A stretch of 64,000 bases of DNA from Oceanicaulis sp. MMSF_3324. Its GTDB lineage: Bacteria > Pseudomonadota > Alphaproteobacteria > Caulobacterales > Maricaulaceae. The stretch spans positions 1 to 64,000 of the forward strand of contig NZ_JASHIU010000009.1 in the NCBI RefSeq assembly GCF_030733545.1, given 5' to 3'. Each line of letters opens with the position of its first letter. Position 1 is the stretch's first letter. The position numbers and the translations under genes are program-made. The notes under the pieces are model-generated. The model saw nothing but the letters and a program-made list of their open reading frames with translations. It searched no databases and was not told the origin of the DNA. Shown one piece after another: positions 19,396 to 28,354 of the stretch.

Positions 19396-20693
19396 TGGGC
19401 GGCAAGCTCCGTCACATCCGGCAGGCGTCCGCGCTCTGTCAGCGCGTCATAATAAAGGTCGATGCTGGCGCGGGCATGCTCGTCCCAGCGGAAGGCGCTG
19501 TGCGCCCGGGCGGCGCAGGCCGCGCTCATCTGCTGTTGCAGTTCCGGATCCGACAGCACGCGTTCGAGCGCATCCGCGAGCCCGTTTGCATCTTCGACTT
19601 CGGTGACCATTCCGGCATCGCCCGCCACTTCCGGTAGTGCGCCGCCGCGCGAGACGATGACCGGCGCGCCGCACGCCATGGCTTCGGCCGCGGGAAAGCC
19701 GAAGCCTTCAAAGCGGGAGGCCGAGACGAATACGGTCGCCTTGCGATAGAGCGCCACGATCTCATCCAGGCTCAAACCGGAGACAAATTCGACGCTGTCG
19801 AGCAAGCCAGTCTCGACAAGCGCCCGTTTGGTCGGTCCGTCACGCAGCTGGCCGATGACCGTCAGACGCGGCGTGCGGCCGCGGGCCTTGAGCTGGGCCA
19901 TCGCGTCGATCAGCACGTCCAGACCCTTAATGGGCACATCCGCGCTGGCGAGAGCGAGGACATGGTCGGCGTCGCGCGGCACGCTCGGATCGGGCTTGAA
20001 GCTATCCAGATCAAGCCCGTTGAACGCCACGCGCACCGTGTCCGGGTTCACGCCGCAGCGCTCGGCATAGGACTGGCGCGCCGCGTCGGACACCGCCAGG
20101 AAGCGCGGCAGGGCGCGGGCGGCCCTGGCCTGATGCTCGACAAAGGAATGCCAGCGCCGGGTCAGGGCGCGGCGCCACCAGTTCGCAGCGCCCGCGACGG
20201 CGAAGTCGCGGTCAATCGCGATGGGGTGGTGCAAGGTGGTGATCACCGGCAGGTATTGATCCACCGCGGCCATGGGCAGGGCCAGGGTCTGATTGTCATG
20301 GATGACGTCAAACTGATCGCCATGTTCAGCCACCCAGGCTTCCAGCCGCATGGCGTAGCTGATCATTTCAGCGAAGGCGCCGGTATTGTGCGCCAGCCAT
20401 TCGGTGCGGTCGGCGCGATCAAACAGCGTCTTCCAGCGCAGGGCCAGAAAGGCGTTGTCCTCGCTGAACAGGTCCATGGACGGCAGTTTGATCAGGCCGA
20501 TATCCGGATCGAGATCAGGGTAGGGCGGGCCGGAAATCACCGACACGTCACAGCCCTGATAGGCCAGGGCGCGCGACAATGCGCGCACATAGACGCCCTG
20601 CCCACCCACATGAGGCGCGGAGCGATAACTGGAGACCAGCACACGCAAGCGCGCGCAGCGAGTCTGGGGCGGATCAAGGACGGCGTCTTTCAT
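19392..20693 (-). CDS. GT4-family glycosyltransferase
   Basis: Retaining GT-B glycosyltransferase using a nucleotide sugar. The 433-aa sequence has the N-terminal acceptor domain with HVGGQGVYVRALSRALAYQG and VIHDNQ. The C-terminal donor domain follows, with VAFNGLDLDSFKPD, VIGQLRDGPTKR and the diagnostic SRFEGFGFPAAEAMACGAPVIVSRGGALPEVAGDAG (EX7E region). It is the first gene of the trio running leftward. Divergent from the MFS gene at 20801 across a 107-nt gap, which should hold both promoters. The donor and acceptor are not evident. Confidence 0.9.
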   Translation of the reverse strand: MKDAVLDPPQTRCARLRVLVSSYRSAPHVGGQGVYVRALSRALAYQGCDVSVISGPPYPDLDPDIGLIKLPSMDLFSEDNAFLALRWKTLFDRADRTEWLAHNTGAFAEMISYAMRLEAWVAEHGDQFDVIHDNQTLALPMAAVDQYLPVITTLHHPIAIDRDFAVAGAANWWRRALTRRWHSFVEHQARAARALPRFLAVSDAARQSYAERCGVNPDTVRVAFNGLDLDSFKPDPSVPRDADHVLALASADVPIKGLDVLIDAMAQLKARGRTPRLTVIGQLRDGPTKRALVETGLLDSVEFVSGLSLDEIVALYRKATVFVSASRFEGFGFPAAEAMACGAPVIVSRGGALPEVAGDAGMVTEVEDANGLADALERVLSDPELQQQMSAACAARAHSAFRWDEHARASIDLYYDALTERGRLPDVTELAAQ

Positions 20694-20800
20694 GAAGGCG
20701 CGAAGCTATCGTCAGCCGCGCCGGAAACCAAGAGCAAACAGTGTTCACCGCACCGTGTTGGGTGCTTTCTTCTTGGGCGCGCTCAGGCTAAGCCAAGCCC

Positions 20801-21976
20801 ATGTTCGCATTGCCGGTCCAGATTCCGCGCCCTGTGCGCTTCGCGCTGTTCTACGGCGCTTTCTATCTGGGGTTCGGCGCGTACCTGCCTTACATGCCGG
20901 TCTGGTACGAAACACGCGGTCTGAGCCCGGAAATGATCGGCGCTGCGGCGGCGGCCTCCATGGCCGGTCGGATGATCGCCGCGCCGCTGGGCGCCATGCT
21001 GGCGGATCGGGCGCCGAAAAAGCGTTGGGCGCTGCTGACCTACTCCCTGGTGTCCTTCTTCGCTTTCGCCGCTTTCATTCCGGCGACCCATCCCTGGGCG
21101 ATCATCGTGCTGGCCGGTATCGCGGGCGGCGCCTTCACCGGCATCATGCCAATCGTCGACGCCTTTGCGATCCAGGAATCCACCCGCAAGAAATTCGCTT
21201 TCGGGCCACCGCGCGCATTCGGCTCGGCCACCTTCATTCTGGGCAATGTGGGCGCGGGTGGGCTGATCGGCTGGCTGGGCGGAGAAGCGGCTCTGGCCTG
21301 GACCCTGATCGGGGCGGCGCTGGCGGTGCTGACGGCGCTGATGCTGCCCGAGGGGCGCAACCGACCGCAGGACCGCAAGCCCCAGGCTGATGCGCAGGGC
21401 GGTGTAGTGCGCGCCATGGTGTCAAACGGATTGCCGCTGGCCTTTGCGGCGTCGGCGCTGATTCAGGGCGCGCATGGCTTTTATTACGGCTTTTCCGCGG
21501 TCGCCTGGCGCGCCGAGGGCGTGCCGTCCAGCGCGGTCGGTCTGCTCTGGGCGACCGGCGTCGGCGCCGAGATCGTCTTCCTGACCTTCTCCGGGCGCCT
21601 TTTGAACCGGGTGAGTCCGGCGATGATGCTGTCGCTGGGCGGGGCGGCGTCCATCCTGCGCTGGCTGGCCCTTTCGGTTTCGCCGCCGCTCTGGCTGCTG
21701 TTTCCGTTTCAGCTGCTTCATGCGTTGACATTCAGCGCCACCTATCTGGGTTTCCTGCGCTATGCGGCGGATAACAGTCCTCAGCGGTTCGCCTCGATGG
21801 CCCAGGCGATCAATTCCGCGTTTTCAGGCGGGCTGATCCTGGCGCTGGCGGCCTATGCGTCCGGCTTTGCGTTCAAGGCGTTCGGCGCTGGCGGGTTCGC
21901 CGTTATGGCCCTGCCATCAGGATTGGGCTTGATCTTCGCACTCTGGCTCGTGCAATCGTCGCGAACACAGACATAA
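20801..21976 (+). CDS. MFS transporter (MFS_1-like/HcaT-type)
   Basis: Twelve-helix carrier of the major facilitator superfamily. The 391-aa product starts FALFYGAFYLGFGAYLPYMPVWYETRGLSPEMIG, typical of the nucleoside/phenylpropionate-permease-like (PF12832) group, with MAGRMIAAPLGAMLADRAPKKRW as the loop 2-3 motif. The substrate is unknown. Its stop codon TAA overlaps an ATG (21976) of the following Mla permease reading frame, so read-through transcription into the lipid transporter is likely. Confidence 0.88.
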   Translation: MFALPVQIPRPVRFALFYGAFYLGFGAYLPYMPVWYETRGLSPEMIGAAAAASMAGRMIAAPLGAMLADRAPKKRWALLTYSLVSFFAFAAFIPATHPWAIIVLAGIAGGAFTGIMPIVDAFAIQESTRKKFAFGPPRAFGSATFILGNVGAGGLIGWLGGEAALAWTLIGAALAVLTALMLPEGRNRPQDRKPQADAQGGVVRAMVSNGLPLAFAASALIQGAHGFYYGFSAVAWRAEGVPSSAVGLLWATGVGAEIVFLTFSGRLLNRVSPAMMLSLGGAASILRWLALSVSPPLWLLFPFQLLHALTFSATYLGFLRYAADNSPQRFASMAQAINSAFSGGLILALAAYASGFAFKAFGAGGFAVMALPSGLGLIFALWLVQSSRTQT

Positions 21977-22026
21977 TGGAGCCATACTCCCGGTTATCGT
22001 CAGGGACGCAGGGGAAGACGGGGACC

Positions 22027-23181
22027 ATGACAACAGCGATCGCCCAAGAGCGCCAAGCGGCGGAGCTGACCACGCGTCAGGACGGTGCCCGTGTGATCGT
22101 GGAGCCCAAGGGCGACTGGGTGATGGAAGCGGTGGGTCGCTTTGATCGCCGACTCAGGCGCATCGAGAGCGAAACCGATCCCAAGGACCTCGTGATAGAC
22201 CTGTCTGGGCTCGGTCGGATCGACACCGCTGGCGCCTATCTGCTGGGACGTACCCTGAGCCGCTGTAACGAGCCCGCCTCTGACAGCCATTTCATAGGTG
22301 AGCACCAGACCGCGCGCCGGATGATGGGGGAGATGCGCGAGCGTCTGGCCGATTGTCCTGAAGACGAGGTGAAGCCGCGCGGCGTGATCTCGACGCTGGC
22401 GCGCATTGGCGAGGGCGTGGAAGACGGCCTCAAGGAAACCGTTGAATCCTTCGCCTTCTTCGGTCGCACCTTCACCACAGGCCTGAGTGTGTTGATGGTG
22501 CCGACGCGCATGCGCTGGACCTCGACCATCCACCTGATGGAGACGGCGGGCGTGGACGCCCTGCCGATCATCTCCGTGCTCAGCTTCTTCATCGGCGCGG
22601 TCGTGGCCTTCATGGGCGCGAGCCTGTTGGAGACCTTTGGCGCATCGGTGTTCACGGTGGATCTCGTCGGGATCGCCGTCTTGCGTGAGTTCGGGGTGCT
22701 GATCACCGCGATCCTGCTTGCAGGGCGTTCGGACTCGTCTTTCACGGCCGCGATCGGCTCGATGAAGATGCAGCAGGAAATCGACGCCATGAAAGTCATG
22801 GGGCTGGACCCCTATGAAGTCCTGGTCCTGCCGCGGGTCATCGCCTGCGTGGTGATGGCGCCGCTCCTGACCCTGTCCGCCATGGTGGCGGGGGTGTTCG
22901 GCGGCATGCTGGTGAGCTGGTGGACGCTTGATATCTCGCCCAATTTCTTCCTGACGCGCCTGAACGACACCATCGATCTCAAACACTTCCTGGTGGGCAT
23001 GTCCAAGGCGCCGGTGTTCGGCCTCGTCATCGCCATTGTGGGCTGCCGTCATGGCCTGCAGGTGGGCGGGGATGTGGAAAGTCTGGGGCGGCGCGTAACG
23101 ACCTCGGTGGTGCAGGCGATCTTCGCCGTCATCGTGATCGATGCCCTGTTCGCCATGATGTATCTGGAGCTCGACATATGA
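22027..23181 (+). CDS. mlaE: MlaE-type permease with N-terminal STAS domain
   Basis: Permease of an MCE-type ABC lipid transporter in the inner membrane. The 384-aa product joins an N-terminal STAS/MlaB-like domain (residues about 20-110, DLVIDLSGLGRIDTAGAYLLGR) to the MlaE permease domain. That domain shows FIGAVVAFMGASLLETFGA, LLAGRSDSSFTAAIGSMKMQQEIDAMKVMGLDPYEVLVLPRV. Fusion replaces the separate MlaB of enterobacteria. ATG 22027 follows GACGGGGA; an alternative ATG 21976 overlaps the MFS stop. The 3' end overlaps mlaF by 4 nt. Confidence 0.9.
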   Translation: MTTAIAQERQAAELTTRQDGARVIVEPKGDWVMEAVGRFDRRLRRIESETDPKDLVIDLSGLGRIDTAGAYLLGRTLSRCNEPASDSHFIGEHQTARRMMGEMRERLADCPEDEVKPRGVISTLARIGEGVEDGLKETVESFAFFGRTFTTGLSVLMVPTRMRWTSTIHLMETAGVDALPIISVLSFFIGAVVAFMGASLLETFGASVFTVDLVGIAVLREFGVLITAILLAGRSDSSFTAAIGSMKMQQEIDAMKVMGLDPYEVLVLPRVIACVVMAPLLTLSAMVAGVFGGMLVSWWTLDISPNFFLTRLNDTIDLKHFLVGMSKAPVFGLVIAIVGCRHGLQVGGDVESLGRRVTTSVVQAIFAVIVIDALFAMMYLELDI

Positions 23182-23954
23182 CCGAGGCTCCCCTGATCGA
23201 AGTGCGCGGTCTGCGCAGCCAGTTCGGCTCCCACGTGGTCCATGACGATCTCGACTTTGAAGTGCGCCAGGGCGAGATCCTGGGCATTGTGGGCGGATCG
23301 GGCACGGGCAAGTCGGTGCTGGTGAACACCATTCTGGGTCTGAAACAGCCCGATGCCGGTGAGGTCTATTTCCGCGGCCAGGCCATGTCGGGCCTGACCG
23401 GCAAGGACCGGCTGGCGCTTGAAAAGCGCTGGGGCGTCCTGTTCCAGTCCGGCGCGCTGTTCTCGGCCTTGACGGTCCAGGAAAACGTCATGGCCCCGAT
23501 GCGCGAGCACATGCGGATGAGCGCGCGGCTGATGAAGGAGCTGGCCGATCTCAAGATCGGGCTGGTCGGCTTGTCGGGGGAGGCCGGGAGCAAGTTTCCC
23601 GCCGAGCTGTCGGGCGGCATGAAAAAGCGCGCCGGCCTGGCCCGAGCCCTGGCGCTGGATCCCGATATCCTGTTCCTGGATGAGCCGACAGCCGGGCTTG
23701 ATCCCATTGGCGCGAGCGCTTTTGACAAGCTGATCAAGGAGCTGTCGGACACGCTCGATCTGACCGTGGTGATGATCACCCATGATCTCGACAGCCTGCA
23801 TGCGATCTGCGATCGGGTGGCGGTCATTGCCGACAAACGTGTGATCGCGAATGCGCCCTTGTCCGAGCTGACGCACAATGAGCATCCCTGGATCCAGGAA
23901 TATTTTGGCGGTCCGCGTGGACGCGCCGTGTTAAGACAAGCGGCCGAGGACTAG
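23178..23954 (+). CDS. mlaF: MlaF-type ABC ATPase
   Basis: ATP-binding subunit of the MCE lipid transporter. The 258-aa sequence has Walker A GGSGTGKS, signature LSGGMKKRAGLARALALDPDI, Walker B ILFLDEPTAGLDPIG and the H-loop MITHDLDSL. The M-K-K-R after LSGG is typical of MlaF-like ATPases. The start ATG is within ATATGA at the mlaE stop. mlaD follows 8 nt after its stop. Confidence 0.94.
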   Translation: MTEAPLIEVRGLRSQFGSHVVHDDLDFEVRQGEILGIVGGSGTGKSVLVNTILGLKQPDAGEVYFRGQAMSGLTGKDRLALEKRWGVLFQSGALFSALTVQENVMAPMREHMRMSARLMKELADLKIGLVGLSGEAGSKFPAELSGGMKKRAGLARALALDPDILFLDEPTAGLDPIGASAFDKLIKELSDTLDLTVVMITHDLDSLHAICDRVAVIADKRVIANAPLSELTHNEHPWIQEYFGGPRGRAVLRQAAED

Positions 23955-23962
23955 GACAGGTC

Positions 23963-24919
23963 ATGGAAACCAAAGCCCATCACGCCATTGTCGGATTCTT
24001 CGTTGTCTTCCTGACGGTCTCCGGCGTCATGCTGACGCTCTGGCTGTCGGGCGCGTCGCTCGACAAGGAGTTTCGCGAATACGATGTCGTCTTTGACGGC
24101 GCCGTGCGTGGATTGCGACCCGCCTCCGAGGTGCGGTTCAACGGCATTCAGGTGGGCGAGGTCACGGATCTGGGCCTGAATCCGGACAATCCCGGGCAGG
24201 TGATCGCGCGCATTCGGGTGAATGTGGAAACGCCGGTCAAGTCGGACTCCGAAGCCCAGCTCGAGCCTCAGGGCCTGACCGGTCTGTCCTACATCCAGAT
24301 ATCGGCCGGATCGCCGGACGCCGCCCGGCTGGAAAGTCGACAGGGCGACCGCGCGCCGCGCATTTACGCCAACCAGGCCCAGATCGACCAGCTAGTGGAA
24401 GGCGGGGAGAGCCTTCTGGAATCCGCCCAGCTCAGCTTTGTGCGTGTCAGCCGCCTCTTGAGCGATGAGAACCTCGAAAGCCTGACCAACACTTTGAACA
24501 ATATCGAGACGATCACGGGCAATCTGGCCGAGCGCGAGCGACTGATCACCGAAGCGCGTGAAGCGCTGAGCAGCATTCGCAGGGCGGGCGATGACGTGTC
24601 TGTGGCGGCCCAGGCCATGCAGCAATTCGCCGAGGTGACGGAACGCTATGTGGTGGACGATCTGACCCCGGCCACGCTGGATACGGCAGCGGCGGCCCAG
24701 GAAGTGGATCGTACGGCGCAGGAGACCTATGACGCGCTGGTCACCATTCGACCCGGCGTCGAGGAATTCTCTGAGGATGGTCTGACCCAGCTGACGGCGA
24801 CCTTGCGCGATTTGCGCTCTCTGGTCGCCGCGCTTGAACGCGTTGCGCTGGAGCTCGAGGCCGACCCGGCCGGATTTATCGCCGAACCCGAAGGCGCTGA
24901 AGTGGAGGTGCCGCAATGA
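23963..24919 (+). CDS. mlaD: MlaD/MCE-domain substrate-binding protein
   Basis: Membrane-anchored periplasmic MCE protein that forms the lipid-carrying ring. The 318-aa protein has one N-terminal transmembrane helix (residues about 8-30), an MCE domain (FDGAVRGLRPASEVRFNGIQVGEV ... GLTGLSYIQISAGSPDA, residues about 40-118), and a long helical C-terminal region (about 130-300) of MCE type. The 3' end overlaps the lipoprotein gene by 4 nt. Confidence 0.92.
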   Translation: METKAHHAIVGFFVVFLTVSGVMLTLWLSGASLDKEFREYDVVFDGAVRGLRPASEVRFNGIQVGEVTDLGLNPDNPGQVIARIRVNVETPVKSDSEAQLEPQGLTGLSYIQISAGSPDAARLESRQGDRAPRIYANQAQIDQLVEGGESLLESAQLSFVRVSRLLSDENLESLTNTLNNIETITGNLAERERLITEAREALSSIRRAGDDVSVAAQAMQQFAEVTERYVVDDLTPATLDTAAAAQEVDRTAQETYDALVTIRPGVEEFSEDGLTQLTATLRDLRSLVAALERVALELEADPAGFIAEPEGAEVEVPQ

Positions 24920-25551
24920 GCACGATGAGCCAATACGCACTCGGCGCGCTTGCCGCTGTAACCCTGATGGCGACCCCGGGCTGCATTTCGCTCCTGCCTG
25001 AAAGCGAGCCGGTCTCGCTGTATCGCCTGAACGGGCTTGTCGAGGACGAGCAGGCGCCGTCCGCGAACGCCCAGACGATCGTGATCGAACGGATCACCGC
25101 GCCGCGCGGCCTGGCCGTGGACAAGGTGGCGCTGCTGCGAGAGGGCGAACTGGCCTACATGGCGGGCGCGGCGTGGATTTCTCCGGCCCCTGTGCTGGTC
25201 CAGGATCGTATCCTGGATGTCCTGCAAAGCGAGACGCCCGAGCTGACCCCGGCCCGGACCGAGGATGGCGTGGATGCGCGCTATCGCCTGCAGATCGAAT
25301 TGCGCCGGTTCGAGGCCGAATATGATCAGGGCGCCAGCAATGCGCCGCTGATCCAGATGCGGGTCATGGCGCGTCTGATCGACCGTGAAACCCGGACACT
25401 GGCGGCCGCCCGCCGCTTTGATACCAGCGTCCGCGCCAGCGATAACCGACAGAGCGCGCTTGTGGCGGCGTTCAGCGAAGCGACCAATGACACGGCGCGT
25501 GCACTGGCCCACTGGTCCGCCGAAACCGTATGCGCTGAAAGCGGCTGCTAG
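24916..25551 (+). CDS. ABC-type transport auxiliary lipoprotein (PqiC/ABC_trans_aux family)
   Basis: Predicted outer-membrane or periplasmic lipoprotein partner of the MCE transporter. The 211-aa product has a signal with lipobox ATPGC (Cys near residue 23) and the family pattern SLYRLNGL ... IVIERITAPRGLAVDKVALLREGELAYMAGAAWISPAPVLVQDRILDVLQ. It is translationally coupled to mlaD (4-nt overlap) and is followed by a bidirectional terminator. The four genes form a complete inner-to-outer-membrane lipid transport unit. Confidence 0.87.
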   Translation: MSTMSQYALGALAAVTLMATPGCISLLPESEPVSLYRLNGLVEDEQAPSANAQTIVIERITAPRGLAVDKVALLREGELAYMAGAAWISPAPVLVQDRILDVLQSETPELTPARTEDGVDARYRLQIELRRFEAEYDQGASNAPLIQMRVMARLIDRETRTLAAARRFDTSVRASDNRQSALVAAFSEATNDTARALAHWSAETVCAESGC

Positions 25552-25575
25552 CGCGCCAGGACGTTCCAGACAGTA

Positions 25576-25607
25576 AAAAGGCCGGCGCCATGGGCGGCCG
25601 GCCTTTT
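25576..25607. terminator. Bidirectional terminator (lipoprotein gene / TipN-like gene)
   Basis: AAAAGGCCGGC pairs with GCCGGCCTTTT around a 10-nt loop, giving T-runs for both convergent genes. Confidence 0.85.
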
Positions 25608-25626
25608 AGTTGAGTCTGAGCGGAGC

Positions 25627-27729
25627 CTAGCTGTCCCGGCCGCCGCGATTGCGTTTGTCGTCATTCTTGTTGGCGGGCGGGGTGTCGCTGGAATCGGAAT
25701 CCATGTTCGCCAGAAGGTCGCGCCAGCGCCAGCTGGCTTCCTTGCGGGCCTTGGTGACCCCGTCCCGGATGCTGTCGCGGACCGGATCCTCTTCGTCATC
25801 GACGAAGTCGGCCTCGTCCTCATCCTCGTCGCGGGCGCGTGTCGGTTCAACCGCGCGCAGAGCCGGTTTGGACTCTTCCTTGCGCCGAGCGCGTTCCGCC
25901 TTGCGTTCCTCAACCTTGGAGGCTTCGCGATCGTCATCGCGTTTCTCTCGGGACAGGCGCTTGGACGCCGGCTTGTCGGAGTCAGCGTCGGTTGCCGGGG
26001 CGTCCTCGCTTTTGTGCCGGGCGCTCAGCGGATCGGGCAGCTCATTGAGGTTCAGATCCATCGGCTTGTGCCCGCCGGCGACAGCGCCCATGCGCAGGAT
26101 GAAGTCGCTGAGCAATTCATAATTCTGCCGGATGCGGGACTGGAACAGCGCATCAATATCGCGCGCCTGATCAGAAGCGGTCTGAGCCGTTTCATTCAGT
26201 TGGGTGAGACCGTCTTCCAGCGTGCGCTGCATGGCGCGGGCGGCGTCGCGCGCAGCGTCGGGCGCATCATCGAGCTTGCTGCGCAGGCCCGACAGTTCGT
26301 CCTCGATCCGGCGACTTTCGCGACGCGCGGCGTCCAAGGTTTCAGAGAGTTGTTTGCGAACCGCTTCGGCAGCTTCCTCGGCGGCCTTCTCGGCGCGGGC
26401 GGTCAGATCCTCGGCTTCCTTCAGGCGCGCCTGATAGGCTTCATCGGACCGACGGGCGACTTCAAAGCCGCGCTCACTGACCCGTTCGAGCGACTCCTCG
26501 GCGTCGTCGGCCTGTTTCTTGAGGCTTTCACCCGCTTGCTCGGCCGCCTCACGCGCGGCGCGAGCAGCATCGCGCATGCGATCAAGCGCGCGTTCCTGAG
26601 CCCGGGCGGCTTCCTCGCTGCGCTCCGACAGGGAGTTGGCGAGATCCTTGGCCTGCCCCAAAGCCTTGTCGACGGCATCCAGGAAGACTTCGCCGGAATT
26701 CTTGGCGGTGCTTTCGAGGACTTCAGCCCCGTCGCGCGCCTTGCGCGTCATGGTTTCCAGCTCGGCCTTGTGGAAGTCGAGCGCGGCGCCGATCTTTTCC
26801 TGCTCCTTGCGCAGGGTCTCGGTGACCTCCTGCAAGCGATCACGATGCTTGAGATAGGCGTCTTCCAGACCATCGGTGCGGTTGCGCAGCATGTCGGAGA
26901 AGTCGCGCAGCTCGGTCGCGCGGGCATCCAGCGACAGGGCCACACGGTCGCCCGCTTCCTCGGCGGCCTGACCGGCGGCGCTGAGGCGTTCCGCGCCCGA
27001 TTTGATCAGACGTTCGCCGGCCGCGGCCTTGGCGTCCGCCAGTTCGGCGGCGGCGGCGACCATCTTGGACTGGTCCTGAATGGCGGCGGCGATCATGGCG
27101 GCCTTGTCATCAAGGCCTTCGGACACGTCGTTGAGGCGCAAGCGCTCCTCGCGCAGTTCGCGGGTCAGTTGCTCGGCGCGTTCGCGGGCGCGGGTCGATC
27201 CGTCCTCAAGGCTTTCGAAATGGTGCGTAATGACCTCTTCCATGGCGGCCAGGCGCGCCAGGGCGCTTTCCATGGCCTTGTTGACGCGATCAACCTGCAT
27301 GGTGATGGCGTCAGCCAGGCGCGAGGCATCTTCCTCGGCATGCTCGGTGGGTGTGGCCAGACGCAAAACAGCGGCGTCCAGACGACGTGCGCGCGATCCG
27401 GCGCGAGAGACTTCACGGCCCAGAAGGCCAGCCAAAACAAACAGAAGGGCCGGAGCCGCCGCAAAGACCGACAGACCCGCAAGCTGGGCCGGGCTGAGCG
27501 AGGTCAGGTCCGTATATCCCGCCAGATAGGCCGCCGCGCCGCCAAACCACAACAGACCGAAGGCTGCGCCGCCGAACGCCAGCCATCCGCCGCCTTCGGT
27601 TTTGGGGGCCGGTGCGTCCATCAGGGGGGCGAGAGGTTTGCGGTTTACCGTGTCCAGCATGCCGCCGGAGGCTTCGGTGATGACGCTTTCCTCAAGTTTT
27701 TCAGTCTCTTTGGAGTCGTTGGCAGCCAT
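25627..27729 (-). CDS. TipN-like membrane-anchored coiled-coil protein (candidate polarity factor)
   Basis: The 700-aa product has two hydrophobic helices near the N-terminus (about residues 48-71 and 83-105) and an R-rich linker. A very long Ala/Glu/Arg coiled coil follows (about 150-560), then an acidic/basic low-complexity tail (about 575-700) ending near RWRDLLANMD. This architecture matches the Caulobacter birth-scar polarity protein TipN, and the inferred lineage fits. Primary sequence of such coiled coils is a weak guide, so the name is a proposal. Alternatives are an unrelated coiled-coil membrane scaffold. It is monocistronic, convergent with the Mla operon. Confidence 0.6.
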   Translation of the reverse strand: MAANDSKETEKLEESVITEASGGMLDTVNRKPLAPLMDAPAPKTEGGGWLAFGGAAFGLLWFGGAAAYLAGYTDLTSLSPAQLAGLSVFAAAPALLFVLAGLLGREVSRAGSRARRLDAAVLRLATPTEHAEEDASRLADAITMQVDRVNKAMESALARLAAMEEVITHHFESLEDGSTRARERAEQLTRELREERLRLNDVSEGLDDKAAMIAAAIQDQSKMVAAAAELADAKAAAGERLIKSGAERLSAAGQAAEEAGDRVALSLDARATELRDFSDMLRNRTDGLEDAYLKHRDRLQEVTETLRKEQEKIGAALDFHKAELETMTRKARDGAEVLESTAKNSGEVFLDAVDKALGQAKDLANSLSERSEEAARAQERALDRMRDAARAAREAAEQAGESLKKQADDAEESLERVSERGFEVARRSDEAYQARLKEAEDLTARAEKAAEEAAEAVRKQLSETLDAARRESRRIEDELSGLRSKLDDAPDAARDAARAMQRTLEDGLTQLNETAQTASDQARDIDALFQSRIRQNYELLSDFILRMGAVAGGHKPMDLNLNELPDPLSARHKSEDAPATDADSDKPASKRLSREKRDDDREASKVEERKAERARRKEESKPALRAVEPTRARDEDEDEADFVDDEEDPVRDSIRDGVTKARKEASWRWRDLLANMDSDSSDTPPANKNDDKRNRGGRDS

Positions 27730-27857
27730 GACGTCTCGTCTGGTTTGGCGCGTTCGCCGATGCGGATCCCGCCGTGAATTGGCTATCCTAACAGAAACGC
27801 GCAGCTCTGCAGGCCTGTTTGTTCAGACCTCTTGTTTAATGCCAGACAGTGAGTCGT

Positions 27858-28178
27858 TCAAAGCGTGGGAAGCGCCGGGCGGTTCGGTATGGTTTCACAA
27901 TCATTAAGAATAATGATTTGCGCCGTGGCGACGGGGCCCTGACCCTCGGAAGAGACGACGCTGGCCTGCGTGACGAGGTTGGGGCTGCACAGGCTATGCG
28001 CATTCCGGACCGGGACAGACAGGGTCGCCGGCGTCAGCAAGGCGCCGTCCATCGACTGACGGATTTCCTGAGGAGCGACATGGATCGCATGGGGTTCCTG
28101 CTCGCGCTCATAGCCCAGTCCCAGGAAGGACAGGGTGGCGGCCAGGATCATGTGAGCGATGTCGATCAGGAGCGTCAT
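27858..28178 (-). CDS. Small hypothetical protein with one N-terminal hydrophobic helix
   Basis: A possible 106-aa protein that I do not recognise. It starts with a hydrophobic helix (residues about 2-22, LLIDIAHMILAATLSFLGL) and continues as a soluble segment without an obvious motif. There are two Cys residues (in HSLCSP and ILNDCE). No good ribosome-binding site is visible. It is supported only by being the longest open frame in the gap between the TipN-like gene and the divergent DUF418 gene. Confidence 0.35.
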   Translation of the reverse strand: MTLLIDIAHMILAATLSFLGLGYEREQEPHAIHVAPQEIRQSMDGALLTPATLSVPVRNAHSLCSPNLVTQASVVSSEGQGPVATAQIIILNDCETIPNRPALPTL

Positions 28179-28354
28179 GTCGGAACCGAGTGTGTATCGG
28201 GAAAATCTATGCGCCTGCAGGCCGGATGAGACAAGTTGCCCGGCCGCGATTTTTCATGAACTCTTGGTAAGGCGCCCCGGAGGCGGACACAGACAGTCTT
28301 GCGCATTCGGCGAAATCCGGTGAGCTTGCACGGGACTGGAATGAGGACGGGGGC

